Source: Paraburkholderia elongata (GTDB lineage: Bacteria > Pseudomonadota > Gammaproteobacteria > Burkholderiales > Burkholderiaceae). Taken from it: 33,219 bases of DNA. Under the pieces are notes generated by a model, which made no database searches, was not told the origin of the DNA, and was given only the letters and a program-made list of their open reading frames with translations. The stretch covers positions 1 to 33,219 of the forward strand of contig NZ_WOEZ01000329.1 in assembly GCF_013177735.1 (NCBI RefSeq), written 5' to 3'. Position numbers and translations under genes: made by a program. Shown here piece by piece: positions 5,912-15,214 of the stretch. Position 1 is the first letter of the stretch; the number at the start of each line of letters is the position of its first letter.

Positions 5912-7300
5912 CTATGCGCGGTCAATGTTCGCGCGGTCAGACGTGCTGTCGCTTGTCAATCGGAGCGGACTGGTGCCGGGCTTGACGCCCCAGTTACCGC
6001 TGTAGGTTTCACTTGCTTCAATTTGGGCAAGTTGCTGCCCCGCTATCGCTCGGCATGCCGTAACGGGATTAAGAAACGGGGAGGCCGTTAGTGCCATGGT
6101 CCACCGGTTGCGGGGTAACATGCGGCGCGCCATGCTGCAACGCCAGCCTTCAAGCAGCTCGCCGGACATCAGCGACATGAGCACCACATCGCGTCCCATA
6201 CGCAGAGCGGACAATGGGAGCTCGAGATTGGAGGGCACCGACAGTTCGAGTGTGCGATCTACTGCTGGTTCATCGGTGTGCGCGTTCAGTGCCCGGCGCA
6301 GTGCCGCACCGATATGATCGAGCGCATTGCGCGCCGAACGAAGTACACCGCTGAAGTTCAGGAAGCCGTGGAACTGCCCCGCATAGTGCAGAAGTTCGAC
6401 GGACACACCCGTTCTGCGCAGACGGTCGACGTATGCGAGACCATCATCACGTATCGGATCGAAGCCCGCAGTCACAACTAGTGCCGGAGGCAATTCGTGC
6501 AGCGTGGCATTGAACGCGGGCGACAGCCACGGATCCGTGAGGTCGGGCTGGTCCTGGCTAATCAGTACTCGGACGGCGTCGATGTCGTCTTTTGTCAGCA
6601 GGTAGCCGCTTGCGTTTTCGGCCATAGATGCGAAGTCGTCGACTAGATTCGTGGATGGATACGCGAGCACTTGAAGTCGTAGCGCCGCTCCGCCGCCTGT
6701 GACATAGCGCTGTGCGACCGCCGCAGCGATATTGCCCCCGGCTGAGTCGCCGCCCACCGCCAGCCGCGAGCTGTCGATGCCAACGGTGTGTCCTTCGCGT
6801 GCGATCCAGCCCAGCGCCGCCAAACAATCGGCGCGTCCAGCATACAGGTCGTGTTCCGGTGCCAGTCGATAGCGTACAGCGACCACAACGGCGTCGCTCG
6901 CCAATGCAATATGTTTGCAAATGGCGTCTGCCGTGGTGAGCCCGCCCATCACGAACGCGCCGCCATGAAACCACAGGAACGCAGGTTTGGATCCGGCAGT
7001 CTCCGATGGCCAGTAGAGCTTCAGTTCGATTGAATTGTGAGGGCCGGGAATCCACCTCGTCGTGATTTTGCTAACTGCGTCTGCTCGGCCGAGTGCTATG
7101 GCGGACAGACACCACGCCAGACGGGTCCAGTGGAGGTTGGTTCGGTTAACCGACTTCCGTTTCATCAGGTTGAACACCTTCAAAAACACCTTCGCCTCGG
7201 GATCAAGGGTCTTGGCCCGGATCTGTTTCGGTTGGCCGAAATCCTGCGCCTGCGACATCTTCAGGGGATTGGTCTCGCCGTCGCTAGTCGTTGAATTCAA
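5912..7300 (-). CDS. HSL-type alpha/beta hydrolase with a C-terminal extension
   Basis: From a TTG at 7300 (preceded by GGAGGAG with ideal spacing) the product is 462 residues; an ATG at 7258 is the alternative start. The catalytic core belongs to the hormone-sensitive-lipase family: oxyanion HGGAF (112-116), nucleophile elbow GDSAGG (Ser186), Asp281 (GFDPIRDDG) and His311 (QFHGFL). It would hydrolyse an ester in the cytoplasm. After residue 340 about 120 residues follow that are unusual for HSL enzymes, with helical, Met/Leu-rich stretches (RDVVLMSLMSGELLEGW; SPFLNPVTACRAIAGQQLAQ). As first gene of the phaE-phaC operon (76-bp gap), it may act on PHA oligomers or hydroxyacyl esters. Confidence 0.85.
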   Translation of the reverse strand: MNSTTSDGETNPLKMSQAQDFGQPKQIRAKTLDPEAKVFLKVFNLMKRKSVNRTNLHWTRLAWCLSAIALGRADAVSKITTRWIPGPHNSIELKLYWPSETAGSKPAFLWFHGGAFVMGGLTTADAICKHIALASDAVVVAVRYRLAPEHDLYAGRADCLAALGWIAREGHTVGIDSSRLAVGGDSAGGNIAAAVAQRYVTGGGAALRLQVLAYPSTNLVDDFASMAENASGYLLTKDDIDAVRVLISQDQPDLTDPWLSPAFNATLHELPPALVVTAGFDPIRDDGLAYVDRLRRTGVSVELLHYAGQFHGFLNFSGVLRSARNALDHIGAALRRALNAHTDEPAVDRTLELSVPSNLELPLSALRMGRDVVLMSLMSGELLEGWRCSMARRMLPRNRWTMALTASPFLNPVTACRAIAGQQLAQIEASETYSGNWGVKPGTSPLRLTSDSTSDRANIDRA

Positions 7301-8801
7301 GGTCTCCTCCGGTTCTAGGGACACGGGACGCCCATGTTTCCTATGATTGTCGCTTCGGCGATGGGTTGTCAGAGCGACGGAGAGATCCACTGGCAAATAC
7401 ACGCTGGCGGACACCTTGGCACGCCGGGTTTTAGCCAACGATCACCGAGTGACGGTTTCGCACACTATGGCTGCGAGACCAGCGCCCACGGAAGGTTCGA
7501 TGCGACCGCGGCAGGGTTATTTTCGGCATGTTCGCGATAATCCATTCCGCGTGTTCGGGATCGTTGGCCGGCGAAATGGGGTATGCGTGCCGACGTCGAC
7601 CGGTGCGCGTCGATCAGCGCGTAAGAGGGATTCTCACGATGTGGGGAATCGCTGAATGTCCGGTATGCACGAAGACAGGGCTATTTTGCGCCCAGTTTGG
7701 CCACACGGGTGTCTGAGGATCGCAAGAGGATGTCGATCCACCTGAAGCACTGGCAGGCACCGACACCACGCCGGAGCGGCTTCTCTGTACGAATCTACAA
7801 ATGTCGAATGGGCGGGTCGGGTGGATGTTTCTCAATGCCTTCCGCGTCACGTCTACGGCATGTACGGCTGTGCGCTGCTTGCCAGGCGCTCCCGCGAAGG
7901 CTGCCGCCGAAGAATTGAAGACCTTGCGACATTGCGGCGCCGACTCGAGACGGAGCAGGCGATGCATTCTGTGCGAGGCGCTAACGCGCTCTACGATCGA
8001 ATATCCGAAACAATGTCGAACCGACTGATGAGGCGATCGTGAGCAGGCACGGCTAACGGAGGCTACCGATTTCCGTCACGACGGTTGCCGTTGAACCAAG
8101 CCCAATCCACTTGACTACAGAAAGAAAACAGACGGATGACGGACGTTGAGGCATTAGACGGACGCGTGGCCCGGTGCGAGGGGAGGGGCGATGAACCGGC
8201 GACTACGGAAAGGTGGTCGAAATTCACGCTCCCGTTGCGCAATTAAAACCTTTCCCGAGGCGCCATCTCGTTCGATAGTTTCACCACAATCGAAGACAAA
8301 AGACATCGTTTCAAGGAGACATTACGTGGTCCATACGCAGACTCCCGCTATCGCGGGCGCCACAATACCAAGTTAGGTAAAACCATACGACATATTGAAA
8401 CCGCGACGTTAGCGAATCCGCTCATCTGGCGAGTTTCTCTGTAGCAAACAGCTAAGTCGATACCGCAAGCAGCCATTGCAGCGCGAGATGCGCCTCGATG
8501 GGGAGTAAGTGCGCACTGTTTCCTGACCAAAGGCTCGCCGGCGCAACGGGAAAGCCGAAAGTGATGGTCGCAGCGCAGCGGCGCGGTAGGCGGACCTTGA
8601 AATGTCTGTTGCGTAGATGAATTCCGGTCAGTGCAACATGAAAGCTGTGCTTTGTTTATCAGTCCAGGCTCAGATGAGCCCCCTCTCATGGCAGGTTTGG
8701 CATCGAGTAATACACGGCGGAATTTGTGAGGAAGAGGGTGCCGATGCAGTTCTCGCTCGGTCCAGCGAAATCCCGTCGCATACAACTACCGGAGATCTAT
8801 T
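7301..8801. other. 1.5-kb intergenic region with gene debris
   Basis: No intact gene is recognisable between the divergent hydrolase operon and the acyl-CoA ligase. It holds an AraC-type remnant (listed separately). At 8311-8325 there is a strong ribosome-binding site (AAGGAGACATTAC) followed by a GTG that starts only a 16-codon frame (VHTQTPAIAG...), perhaps the 5' end of a lost gene. Promoters for both divergent transcripts should lie here, but I could not assign them with confidence. Confidence 0.45.
7843..7940 (+). pseudogene. Remnant of an AraC-type regulator (arabinose-binding-like domain)
   Basis: The DNA from CGCGTCACG onward aligns with 12821-12915 of the intact AraC gene: CGCGTCACG, TACGG.ATGTACGGCT, TGCGCTGCT. 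One frame gives VYGMYGCALLA, against AYGMYGYALLS in the intact protein, and a second frame gives AAAEELKTLRH where the family has AAEF..KYHR, so there is a frameshift. The rest of the gene is not detectable. It lies upstream of the ligase, where a divergent or leading regulator of that operon would be expected. Confidence 0.6.
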
Positions 8802-10457
8802 TTGGTATCAAGAACCGAAGACACCGTAGCGGACGAACACGGCTATCAGTATCCGTTGCTGATCAAGCGTCTTCTAATGACGCCCCTTGTCAATGCGCCG
8901 GAGCAGGAAATTGTTTATCGAGGGCTCAAGCGTTACAACTACCGGGCGCTAGGGGAACGCATTGGGCAGCTGGCTAGCGCGTTGGCTGACCTGGGTGTCG
9001 AATTCGGCGATACGGTAGCCATGATGGATTGGGATAGCCATCGGTACCTCGAATGCTTCTTCGCGGTGCCGATGATGGGGGCGGTACTGCAGACGGTGAA
9101 CGTTCGTCTTAGCTCCGAGCAAGTACTCTACACGCTGAATCATGCCGGACCCAAGGTCGTGCTTGTGAATCGCGACTTCCTTCCTCTCCTCGAAGAAATC
9201 AAGGATCAGCTCGAGACGGTTGAGAAATTTGTCCTGATCACCGATACCGGCGACTGCGACCTTGGCGCGATTCCGGTTGCCGCAGAATACGAGCAGATGG
9301 TTGAGGGTTCGTCGTCCGCTTTCGAATTTCCAGACTTCGACGAAAACACGCGCGCGACAATTTTCTATACCACCGGCACCACCGGGTTACCGAAAGGGGT
9401 CTACTTCACGCACCGGCAACTCGTTCTGCACACGCTTGTCGATCTCGCGGCATTCGGCACGACCGCCGTGCAAGGAAGGTTTCATCAGGGCGACGTCTAC
9501 ATGCCGACCACTCCGATGTTTCATGTGCACGCGTGGGGGCTTCCGTATACCGCAACCGTGCTTGGGGTGAAGCAGGTGTACCCAGGCCGCTACACGCCTG
9601 AGACACTGCTGGAGCTGAAGGAGAGGGAGGGGGCAACGTTTTCGCATTGTGTGCCGACAATCCTGCACATGATGCTGACCCATCCAGCGAGCAAGAATGT
9701 CGACATGCGCGGCTGGAAGATCGTGATCGGCGGGTCAGCTTTGCCGAAAGCGCTTGCGAAAGCCGCAATGGAGCGGGGAATTGACATCTTTTGTGGTTAC
9801 GGCATGTCCGAGACGTGCCCTCTGCTGACAACCTCGCATCTCAGCCTGGCATTGCTCAGCGACAACATGGACTACGAGATCGAGATGCGCGTGACGGCTG
9901 GCCGTGCAGTGCCGCTGGTCGAGTTGCGTGTCGTCGATCCGGACATGAACGACGTACCGCGCGACGGGAAGACATCAGGCGAAATCGTCGTGCGTACCCC
10001 GTGGCTGACACAGGGTTATTTCAATAACCCGGAAGCGTCAAAGGCATTGTGGGCCGGCAGCTATTTACACACGAACGATATCGGCGTGCTCGGTACTGAT
10101 GGATACCTTCGCATCACCGATCGGTTGAAGGATGTGATCAAGACCGGGGGCGAGTGGATATCGTCGCTTGAGGTAGAAGACGTAATAACCCAGCACCCCG
10201 CAGTGAGCGATGTCTGCGTGATTGGCGTTAGCGATGCGAAATGGGGTGAGCGCCCAATGGCAATCGTTGTGCTCAAGGACGAGTTCATTGGAAAGGTCGA
10301 CGCAGAAGGGCTAAAGGACCACATGAAGGCTTTTGTCGAAAAGGGGATTATCTCAAAGTTCGGCATGCCAGACCGAATTATCTTCGTCGATACACTTTTA
10401 AAAACTAGCGTCGGAAAACTCGACAAAAAAACCATGCGCATAAAGTACGGAAGTTAA
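8802..10457 (+). CDS. Fatty-acid/medium-chain acyl-CoA ligase (AMP-forming)
   Basis: The 551-residue enzyme belongs to the ANL adenylate-forming superfamily and resembles AlkK-type medium-chain fatty acyl-CoA synthetases. It activates a carboxylic acid to acyl-AMP and then acyl-CoA in the cytoplasm. Motifs: P-loop YTTGTTGLPKG (189-199), PMFHVHAWG (238-246), GYGMSE (332-337), the hinge region with TDRLKDVIKTGGEWIS (about 445-460), and the C-terminal lysine loop KTSVGKLDKK. The N-terminus QYPLLIKRLLMTPL requires a start upstream of the first ATG; a TTG at 8802 with GGAG seven bases upstream fits. It begins the plus-strand cluster and is followed 49 bp later by an MFS transporter. The substrate is unknown. 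Confidence 0.93.
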   Translation: MVSRTEDTVADEHGYQYPLLIKRLLMTPLVNAPEQEIVYRGLKRYNYRALGERIGQLASALADLGVEFGDTVAMMDWDSHRYLECFFAVPMMGAVLQTVNVRLSSEQVLYTLNHAGPKVVLVNRDFLPLLEEIKDQLETVEKFVLITDTGDCDLGAIPVAAEYEQMVEGSSSAFEFPDFDENTRATIFYTTGTTGLPKGVYFTHRQLVLHTLVDLAAFGTTAVQGRFHQGDVYMPTTPMFHVHAWGLPYTATVLGVKQVYPGRYTPETLLELKEREGATFSHCVPTILHMMLTHPASKNVDMRGWKIVIGGSALPKALAKAAMERGIDIFCGYGMSETCPLLTTSHLSLALLSDNMDYEIEMRVTAGRAVPLVELRVVDPDMNDVPRDGKTSGEIVVRTPWLTQGYFNNPEASKALWAGSYLHTNDIGVLGTDGYLRITDRLKDVIKTGGEWISSLEVEDVITQHPAVSDVCVIGVSDAKWGERPMAIVVLKDEFIGKVDAEGLKDHMKAFVEKGIISKFGMPDRIIFVDTLLKTSVGKLDKKTMRIKYGS

Positions 10458-10506
10458 AATTCGCCCTGAAAAAGCACTTGCAATTGACCGCCTCATGGAG
10501 ACAATG

Positions 10507-11880
10507 ATGAACTCAAAATCTGGAACGATCGGAGATTTTCCGGAATCTCCTTTCCAGACAGCGAAGGATGACCTCGTATACAAGAAGGTTGGCTGGCGTC
10601 TGCTTCCGCTGTTGCTCGTCTGTTATGTGGTTGCGTTCCTGGATCGCATCAATATCGGATATGCCCAGCTGCAGATGCAGAAAACACTTAGCTATAACAT
10701 GGAAGTGTACGCATTGGGCGCTGGCATCTTCTTTATCGGATACTTCCTGTTTGAAGTTCCAAGCAACCTGATGCTCGAGAGAATTGGCGCGCGCAAGACG
10801 CTTTTTCGCATCATGCTTTGCTGGGGCATCATTGCGTCGGCGATGGCTTTCGTCAGGACACCAACGCAGTTTTACATCCTGCGCTTCATGCTTGGCGCTT
10901 TCGAGGCCGGTTTTTTCCCGGGCATCATTCTTTACTTCACCTATTGGTACCCCTCCGTACGCCGCGGCCAGGTGGTCGCGATCTTCATGTCGGCGACGAC
11001 AGTCGCGGGCATGCTGGCTGGCCCGATCTCGGGAGCGATCCTGAAGTACCTCAACAACGTCGGCGGATACTACGGCTGGCAGTGGCTCTTTATTCTGCAG
11101 GGACTGCCGGCGGTAGCATTGGGCATTGTGGTTTTCCTGCGCCTGGACGATGGCCCCGGGGCTGCAGCGTGGTTGTCGGCGGACGAGAAGGCTCTGCTGA
11201 ACGAGCGGCTCGAGCGCGACGAAAAGGAGACTTCGGGCGAGAGTGCTGGTGGTTTTCTGCATATGTTGCGCGACCCAAAAGTATACGCTCTCTCGGCTGC
11301 GTACTTTTTACTGCTCGGGGCAAGCTATACCGTTGTCTTCACGCTTCCTGCTTTGATTCACGGCTGGGGGATCAAGGACCTGTTCGGTGTGGGTATTCTG
11401 GCGGCGGTTCCGCAGGTCTGTGCGATCGGGGGAATGATTTGGATCGGTCGCCATTCCGATGTGCATAAGGAACGTCGTTGGCACTTCGCGTTTTCAACCA
11501 CGTTGGCGGCAGCTGGGCTTGGCGTGGTTGCGGTGATGCAAGGCCAGGCGACAGGGCAAATTGTGGCTTCGCTCGTTGGCATGACCGTGGCCTATATTGG
11601 ATTGAGCTCGGCGACGCCGCTGTTTTTTACCCTGACGAGCGAATACCTGTCTAAAGGTGCCGCCGCGGGCGGTCTTGCACTCGTCAGCAGTCTCGGCAAT
11701 CTTGGCGCCGCAGCTGCGCCGTCCGTCAACGCGATGCTTACCAAGAGTATGGGAAGCAATGTCTATGGTCTCTATCTTGTGATGGCACTGTATGTCGTGT
11801 CCGGGCTTCTCATTTTGCTGGCGATCAAGGCAACCGGTGAGCGTTCCGGCGCCCGTTCGCAAATCACGGGCCGGGTATAG
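10507..11880 (+). CDS. MFS transporter, anion:cation symporter (ACS) family
   Basis: The 457-residue inner-membrane protein has twelve predicted hydrophobic segments, the ACS signatures DRINIGYAQLQM in TM1 and a GYFLFEVPSNLMLERIGARK loop after TM2, and FEAGFFPGIILYFTYWYP. ACS members (phthalate, hexuronate, tartrate permeases) import organic anions with protons. Of three nearby ATGs, 10507 is best placed behind GGAG (six bases). It directly follows the acyl-CoA ligase, which suggests uptake of the acid that the ligase activates. A decayed piece of a second copy lies at 14041-14235. Confidence 0.93.
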   Translation: MNSKSGTIGDFPESPFQTAKDDLVYKKVGWRLLPLLLVCYVVAFLDRINIGYAQLQMQKTLSYNMEVYALGAGIFFIGYFLFEVPSNLMLERIGARKTLFRIMLCWGIIASAMAFVRTPTQFYILRFMLGAFEAGFFPGIILYFTYWYPSVRRGQVVAIFMSATTVAGMLAGPISGAILKYLNNVGGYYGWQWLFILQGLPAVALGIVVFLRLDDGPGAAAWLSADEKALLNERLERDEKETSGESAGGFLHMLRDPKVYALSAAYFLLLGASYTVVFTLPALIHGWGIKDLFGVGILAAVPQVCAIGGMIWIGRHSDVHKERRWHFAFSTTLAAAGLGVVAVMQGQATGQIVASLVGMTVAYIGLSSATPLFFTLTSEYLSKGAAAGGLALVSSLGNLGAAAAPSVNAMLTKSMGSNVYGLYLVMALYVVSGLLILLAIKATGERSGARSQITGRV

Positions 11881-12569
11881 CCAGTAGACGAACACGTTGT
11901 GTTGGCGCCGGAACAGGCTAGAGAGGCAAGGGTGTGCTTTTGCATCGGGTGCTCTGGCCTCGGGAAGGCGTGTGTTGGTACCAGGGGCCCCATCCGGACC
12001 AGGCGAGAACTTCGCTCGCCTGGTCTTGGGTTGTGGGACTTGCTTGTCATCGCCGCGCCAGCAAAGCTGAAATCGACTCACAGGGCGACGATCTCGCAGA
12101 ACGCGGTTCAAGTCACGGCATTTGAATTGATCGTTGCTTCCGAATAGTCAATCTACGATGACGGCCCCCCGATAACGAGCGTGTAGCCGAGGCTATTCCG
12201 CCCGGGACGTTGGGTGTCATCAGAGCCCGACAGTGAACAACTCCAGCTGCGCGAAAGCCGCGCCGATGTTCGTGTCGGTCGTAGCTGAGTTGCCCACGTC
12301 ACTGTCGCCGGCAACGCCGCCTCTGCAGGGTGTCGATGGCGCCTGCGCTCAACGTGCGGCTTTCTCACCGAAATTATTGGCTCCGAGAGGACGACCAGCA
12401 AGTCGAAAAGTCAGACGAATGCAAGGTCGGGAAATCTTCGACATGATTGGCATGCTTGTTTCATTGGTTTGACACCAGGAATCCGCGTTGCCCACCAGAT
12501 TCGGGTCACAATCGATCGGTACCTGCTGATGCAGAGGTAAGATTGAGCCCCATTTATGAGAGGCATTGA
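11881..12569. other. Intergenic region between transporter and AraC regulator
   Basis: Apart from the hairpin at 11997-12025 I see no gene. Short open frames on both strands have no family resemblance and no convincing ribosome-binding sites. The promoter of the AraC gene should lie near its 3' end. Confidence 0.45.
11997..12025 (+). terminator. Candidate terminator after the MFS gene
   Basis: Perfect 11-bp arms GACCAGGCGAG and CTCGCCTGGTC enclose a 7-base loop, about 116 bp after the MFS stop. The following TTGGGTTGT is only weakly T-rich, so an intrinsic terminator is plausible but imperfect. Confidence 0.55.
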
Positions 12570-13595
12570 ATGCAGTTGACTTGCTCGGGATTCAGGGAAA
12601 GGGTTTACCCTGTACACAAAATCGCCGCCCTCGTTTTCGCGATGTCCAACGAGGGAATCAATCCAGAAGAAGTTCTGGCCGGCACCGGTATTGCGCCGGA
12701 GAGACTTCAGTCGCCCAGTACCCGGGTGTCATATGAACAGACGCAACAAGCGTTTCTCAACGCAGTTCGACTGAGTTCGAGCACGAACTGTGCGTTCCGT
12801 GCCGGTGAGTACATGCGCGTCACGGCTTACGGTATGTACGGCTATGCGCTGCTGAGCAGTCAGTCCCATCGAGACTCGGCGGAGTTCGGATTGAAATACC
12901 ACCGCGTGACGGGACCGGTGGCCGATATGGCATATGCCGAAGAGGGCAAGGATGCGATCTTCGTATACACGCCGCTGCTGTCCAATCTGCCGGACGACGA
13001 TCTGTACCGATTTACGACGGAGTTTCAGCTCGCAAGCCATTACACCATCTGTCGCGATCTATACGGATCAGCTTTTGGGCTTTCGGGCGTTCACCTTCGA
13101 TACGCCCCGCCCAAACACGCGAGCGACTACGAGAGATTCTTCGGCTGCCCAGTTCTTTTTGAACAAGAACGCAACGAACTCCGATTTGACTTGCATTGGA
13201 TGGCAGAGCCAATGCCATATGCGAACGCGGTTACCAATGCCCTGGCACTGGAGATGTGCGAAAAAAGCCTTGCCGAAGTCAGAAAGGCCGGGAGTATCGT
13301 CGGAGATGTCTATCGGGTCTTGTTCGAGCATCCGGGTCGGTTTCCAAACATCGATGCCGTGGCCAAGGAATTGAACACCAATGAGCGGGCACTGCGCCGT
13401 CGTCTCGCGGCCGAGCAGACGTCATATCGAGATATTGTGGCCGAGGTGCGGATGCGTCTTGCGATCGAGTATCTGCGCCATACCGATATGACAAACGAAG
13501 AAATTGCGAGTCGGCTTGGCTACAGCGAGGCGACCAATTTCCGCCACGCATTCGTTCGCTGGACAAAACGTAATCCAACGGACTATCGCAAGTGA
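12570..13595 (+). CDS. AraC family transcriptional regulator
   Basis: The 341-residue cytoplasmic regulator has an N-terminal arabinose-binding-like domain (about residues 20-210; hallmark YGMYGYALLSS and FGLKYHRV) and a C-terminal AraC helix-turn-helix pair (about 250-340; VAKELNTNERALRRRLAAEQ, then IASRLGYSEATNFRHAFVRW and NPTDYRK). The ATG at 12570 follows GAGAGGCATTGA. Members of this OruR/VirF-like subgroup usually activate catabolic operons. It lies between ligase-MFS and SDR-HADH and probably controls the cluster. Another AraC-type remnant exists at 7843-7940, so two such regulators once served this region. Confidence 0.92.
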   Translation: MQLTCSGFRERVYPVHKIAALVFAMSNEGINPEEVLAGTGIAPERLQSPSTRVSYEQTQQAFLNAVRLSSSTNCAFRAGEYMRVTAYGMYGYALLSSQSHRDSAEFGLKYHRVTGPVADMAYAEEGKDAIFVYTPLLSNLPDDDLYRFTTEFQLASHYTICRDLYGSAFGLSGVHLRYAPPKHASDYERFFGCPVLFEQERNELRFDLHWMAEPMPYANAVTNALALEMCEKSLAEVRKAGSIVGDVYRVLFEHPGRFPNIDAVAKELNTNERALRRRLAAEQTSYRDIVAEVRMRLAIEYLRHTDMTNEEIASRLGYSEATNFRHAFVRWTKRNPTDYRK

Positions 13596-14040
13596 TACTC
13601 GCTCATATGCGATAGTCCCCAGGTAAAGATCCGGATCCTAAACCGCAGAGTCCCTGACGCGGCTGGTACCTCGGAACGGCGGTCGAAACTAATCCTGGCT
13701 TGAGCAAATAAAACCTTCCGGGCGCATCACTGGGTTAGTTACTCTAGCAGCCAGAAGATCACGAAGAGCCGTTGCAATGACGGTTCGCCGCGGTCGCTGA
13801 ACATGGCGCGCGACTCGGTTGACGCACGGAGACCAACTCTTGTAGCAAGCCCAGCCTGAATCCATACAGGCCGGAGCCGCGGCGTCTTCGCCGGACGGGA
13901 CGGTCTCGTATATGGAAAAGTTGTTGACGCCTGTTGATGCCTGTTGTCGCTGTTGCCCGTCTGCAAAACGATTCGCATACCCGGATCATCATGGTCGGGC
14001 CGCAGGCCGGCAGTGCCAATGGCGGAACGCAATCGTTAGC
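13596..14040. other. Intergenic region, no gene recognised
   Basis: No convincing coding sequence, repeat or terminator was found between the AraC gene and the MFS remnant. It may be decayed DNA of the gene whose tail survives at 14041-14235. Confidence 0.4.
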
Positions 14041-14235
14041 TCGTCACTCAGACGCGCAGACGGAGCGGCGGGGGCGGCCCTCGTTTGCCACGACTCTGGC
14101 AACCGTCGCTCTCGGTAGGGTCGCGCTGACTCAAGGGCTGGCAAGCGCGCAAATCGCGGCTTGGGTTGTCGGCTTGAGCGGGGCGTATGTAGCGAGGAGT
14201 GCTGGCGGCGCATATTGCGGGATTTTGGCCGGGTG
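14041..14235 (+). pseudogene. C-terminal remnant of a second ACS-family MFS transporter
   Basis: The frame reads RHSDAQTERRGRPSFATTLA, then LGRVALTQGLASAQIAAWVV. It aligns with RHSDVHKERRWHFAFSTTLA and LGVVAVMQGQATGQIVASLV of the intact transporter at 10507-11880 (a central-to-C-terminal segment). The upstream two thirds and the last helices are missing, so it cannot make a transporter. The divergence is large enough that this is an old paralog, not a recent duplication. Confidence 0.7.
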
Positions 14236-14377
14236 ACAAGCGGGACATGCGGACTGTGGCTTCGACGGCGGTTTCAAATCGTCACCGTACCAGCAGCTCA
14301 CACGATTCAGGCCGTGCGCCCGTTTGGCAGGACCAGAGAGATCATAAGAACTATTGATAAATGAAATGGAGACAGAA

Positions 14378-15148
14378 ATGGATTTGGGTTCTTTGCTAGC
14401 TGGAAAGCGGGTCTTGGTAACTGGTGCTTCTTCCGGATTGGGTGAGAATTTTGCTCGGCTCGCTGCCCGATGCAGTGCAAAGGTTGTCATCGCGGCAAGA
14501 CGAAAAGCGAGACTCGAGGCTCTCGCGGAGGATCTCGTCAAGTTAGGTTCGCCGCAGGTCACAGTGGTCGAGATGGATGTTGCCTCCGAGCAATCGATCG
14601 ACGACGCGTTCGCGGAGATCGACGCGTCGGGCGATATCCTCGACGTCGTCGTCAACAATGCCGGTGTTTCCAACGACGGCCTCGCTCTGACGCTACCGAC
14701 CAAGGATTTTGACGAGCTGATGGCTATCAACGTGCGTGGCGTCTGGCTCGTATCGGTCCGCGCGGCGCAACGGTGGAAGGACGGCGGCCGCGGTGGCTCG
14801 ATCGTCAACATCGCGTCGATTCAGGGGGAGCGAGTGATGACGGGGATCGCGCCCTACTCGACATCCAAAGCCGCGGTCGTCCACATGACGAAAAGCCTCG
14901 CACTCGAATGGGCGCGCTACGGGATTCGCGTCAATGCAATCGAGCCGGGATATATCGGTACCGAGATGACCGACGCGATGTGGGAAACCGACTTCGGAAA
15001 GGCATTGATCAAACGCATCCCGATGCGTCGCCTTGGCAAACCCGAGGAACTCAACGGCGTGTTGCTGCTTCTCGCGACGGAAGCCGGCTCGTGGATGACC
15101 GGTGCATGTATCCCGGTGGACGGTGGGCATCTCTGTTCTTCATTGTAA
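14378..15148 (+). CDS. SDR family NAD(P)-dependent oxidoreductase
   Basis: The 256-residue classical short-chain dehydrogenase has TGASSGLG (15-22) for the cofactor, NNAGV (93-97), and the Ser147, Tyr160, Lys164 triad (NIASIQG; YSTSK). An Arg-rich stretch after the second strand (AARRKARLEALA) hints at NADP(H). It would reduce or oxidise a 3-oxoacyl/3-hydroxyacyl group or an alcohol. The ATG at 14378 follows GGAG by six bases and is preferred to upstream TTG/ATG codons. With the following 3-hydroxyacyl-CoA dehydrogenase it could interconvert keto and hydroxy intermediates or supply (R)-hydroxyacyl-CoA for PHA; the stereochemistry is unknown. Confidence 0.92.
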   Translation: MDLGSLLAGKRVLVTGASSGLGENFARLAARCSAKVVIAARRKARLEALAEDLVKLGSPQVTVVEMDVASEQSIDDAFAEIDASGDILDVVVNNAGVSNDGLALTLPTKDFDELMAINVRGVWLVSVRAAQRWKDGGRGGSIVNIASIQGERVMTGIAPYSTSKAAVVHMTKSLALEWARYGIRVNAIEPGYIGTEMTDAMWETDFGKALIKRIPMRRLGKPEELNGVLLLLATEAGSWMTGACIPVDGGHLCSSL

Positions 15149-15214
15149 GCCGATCCCCCGCGCGCAAACCAAATCTATGCTTTTGCATTTGTGAATTTAC
15201 CAATGAGGGTTGTC

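Noticed and set aside
14131..14811. A 226-residue minus-strand open frame opposite the SDR gene
   Set aside because: It is antisense to a clear SDR with complete catalytic motifs; its Ser/Thr/Ala-rich translation is typical of high-GC antisense frames.
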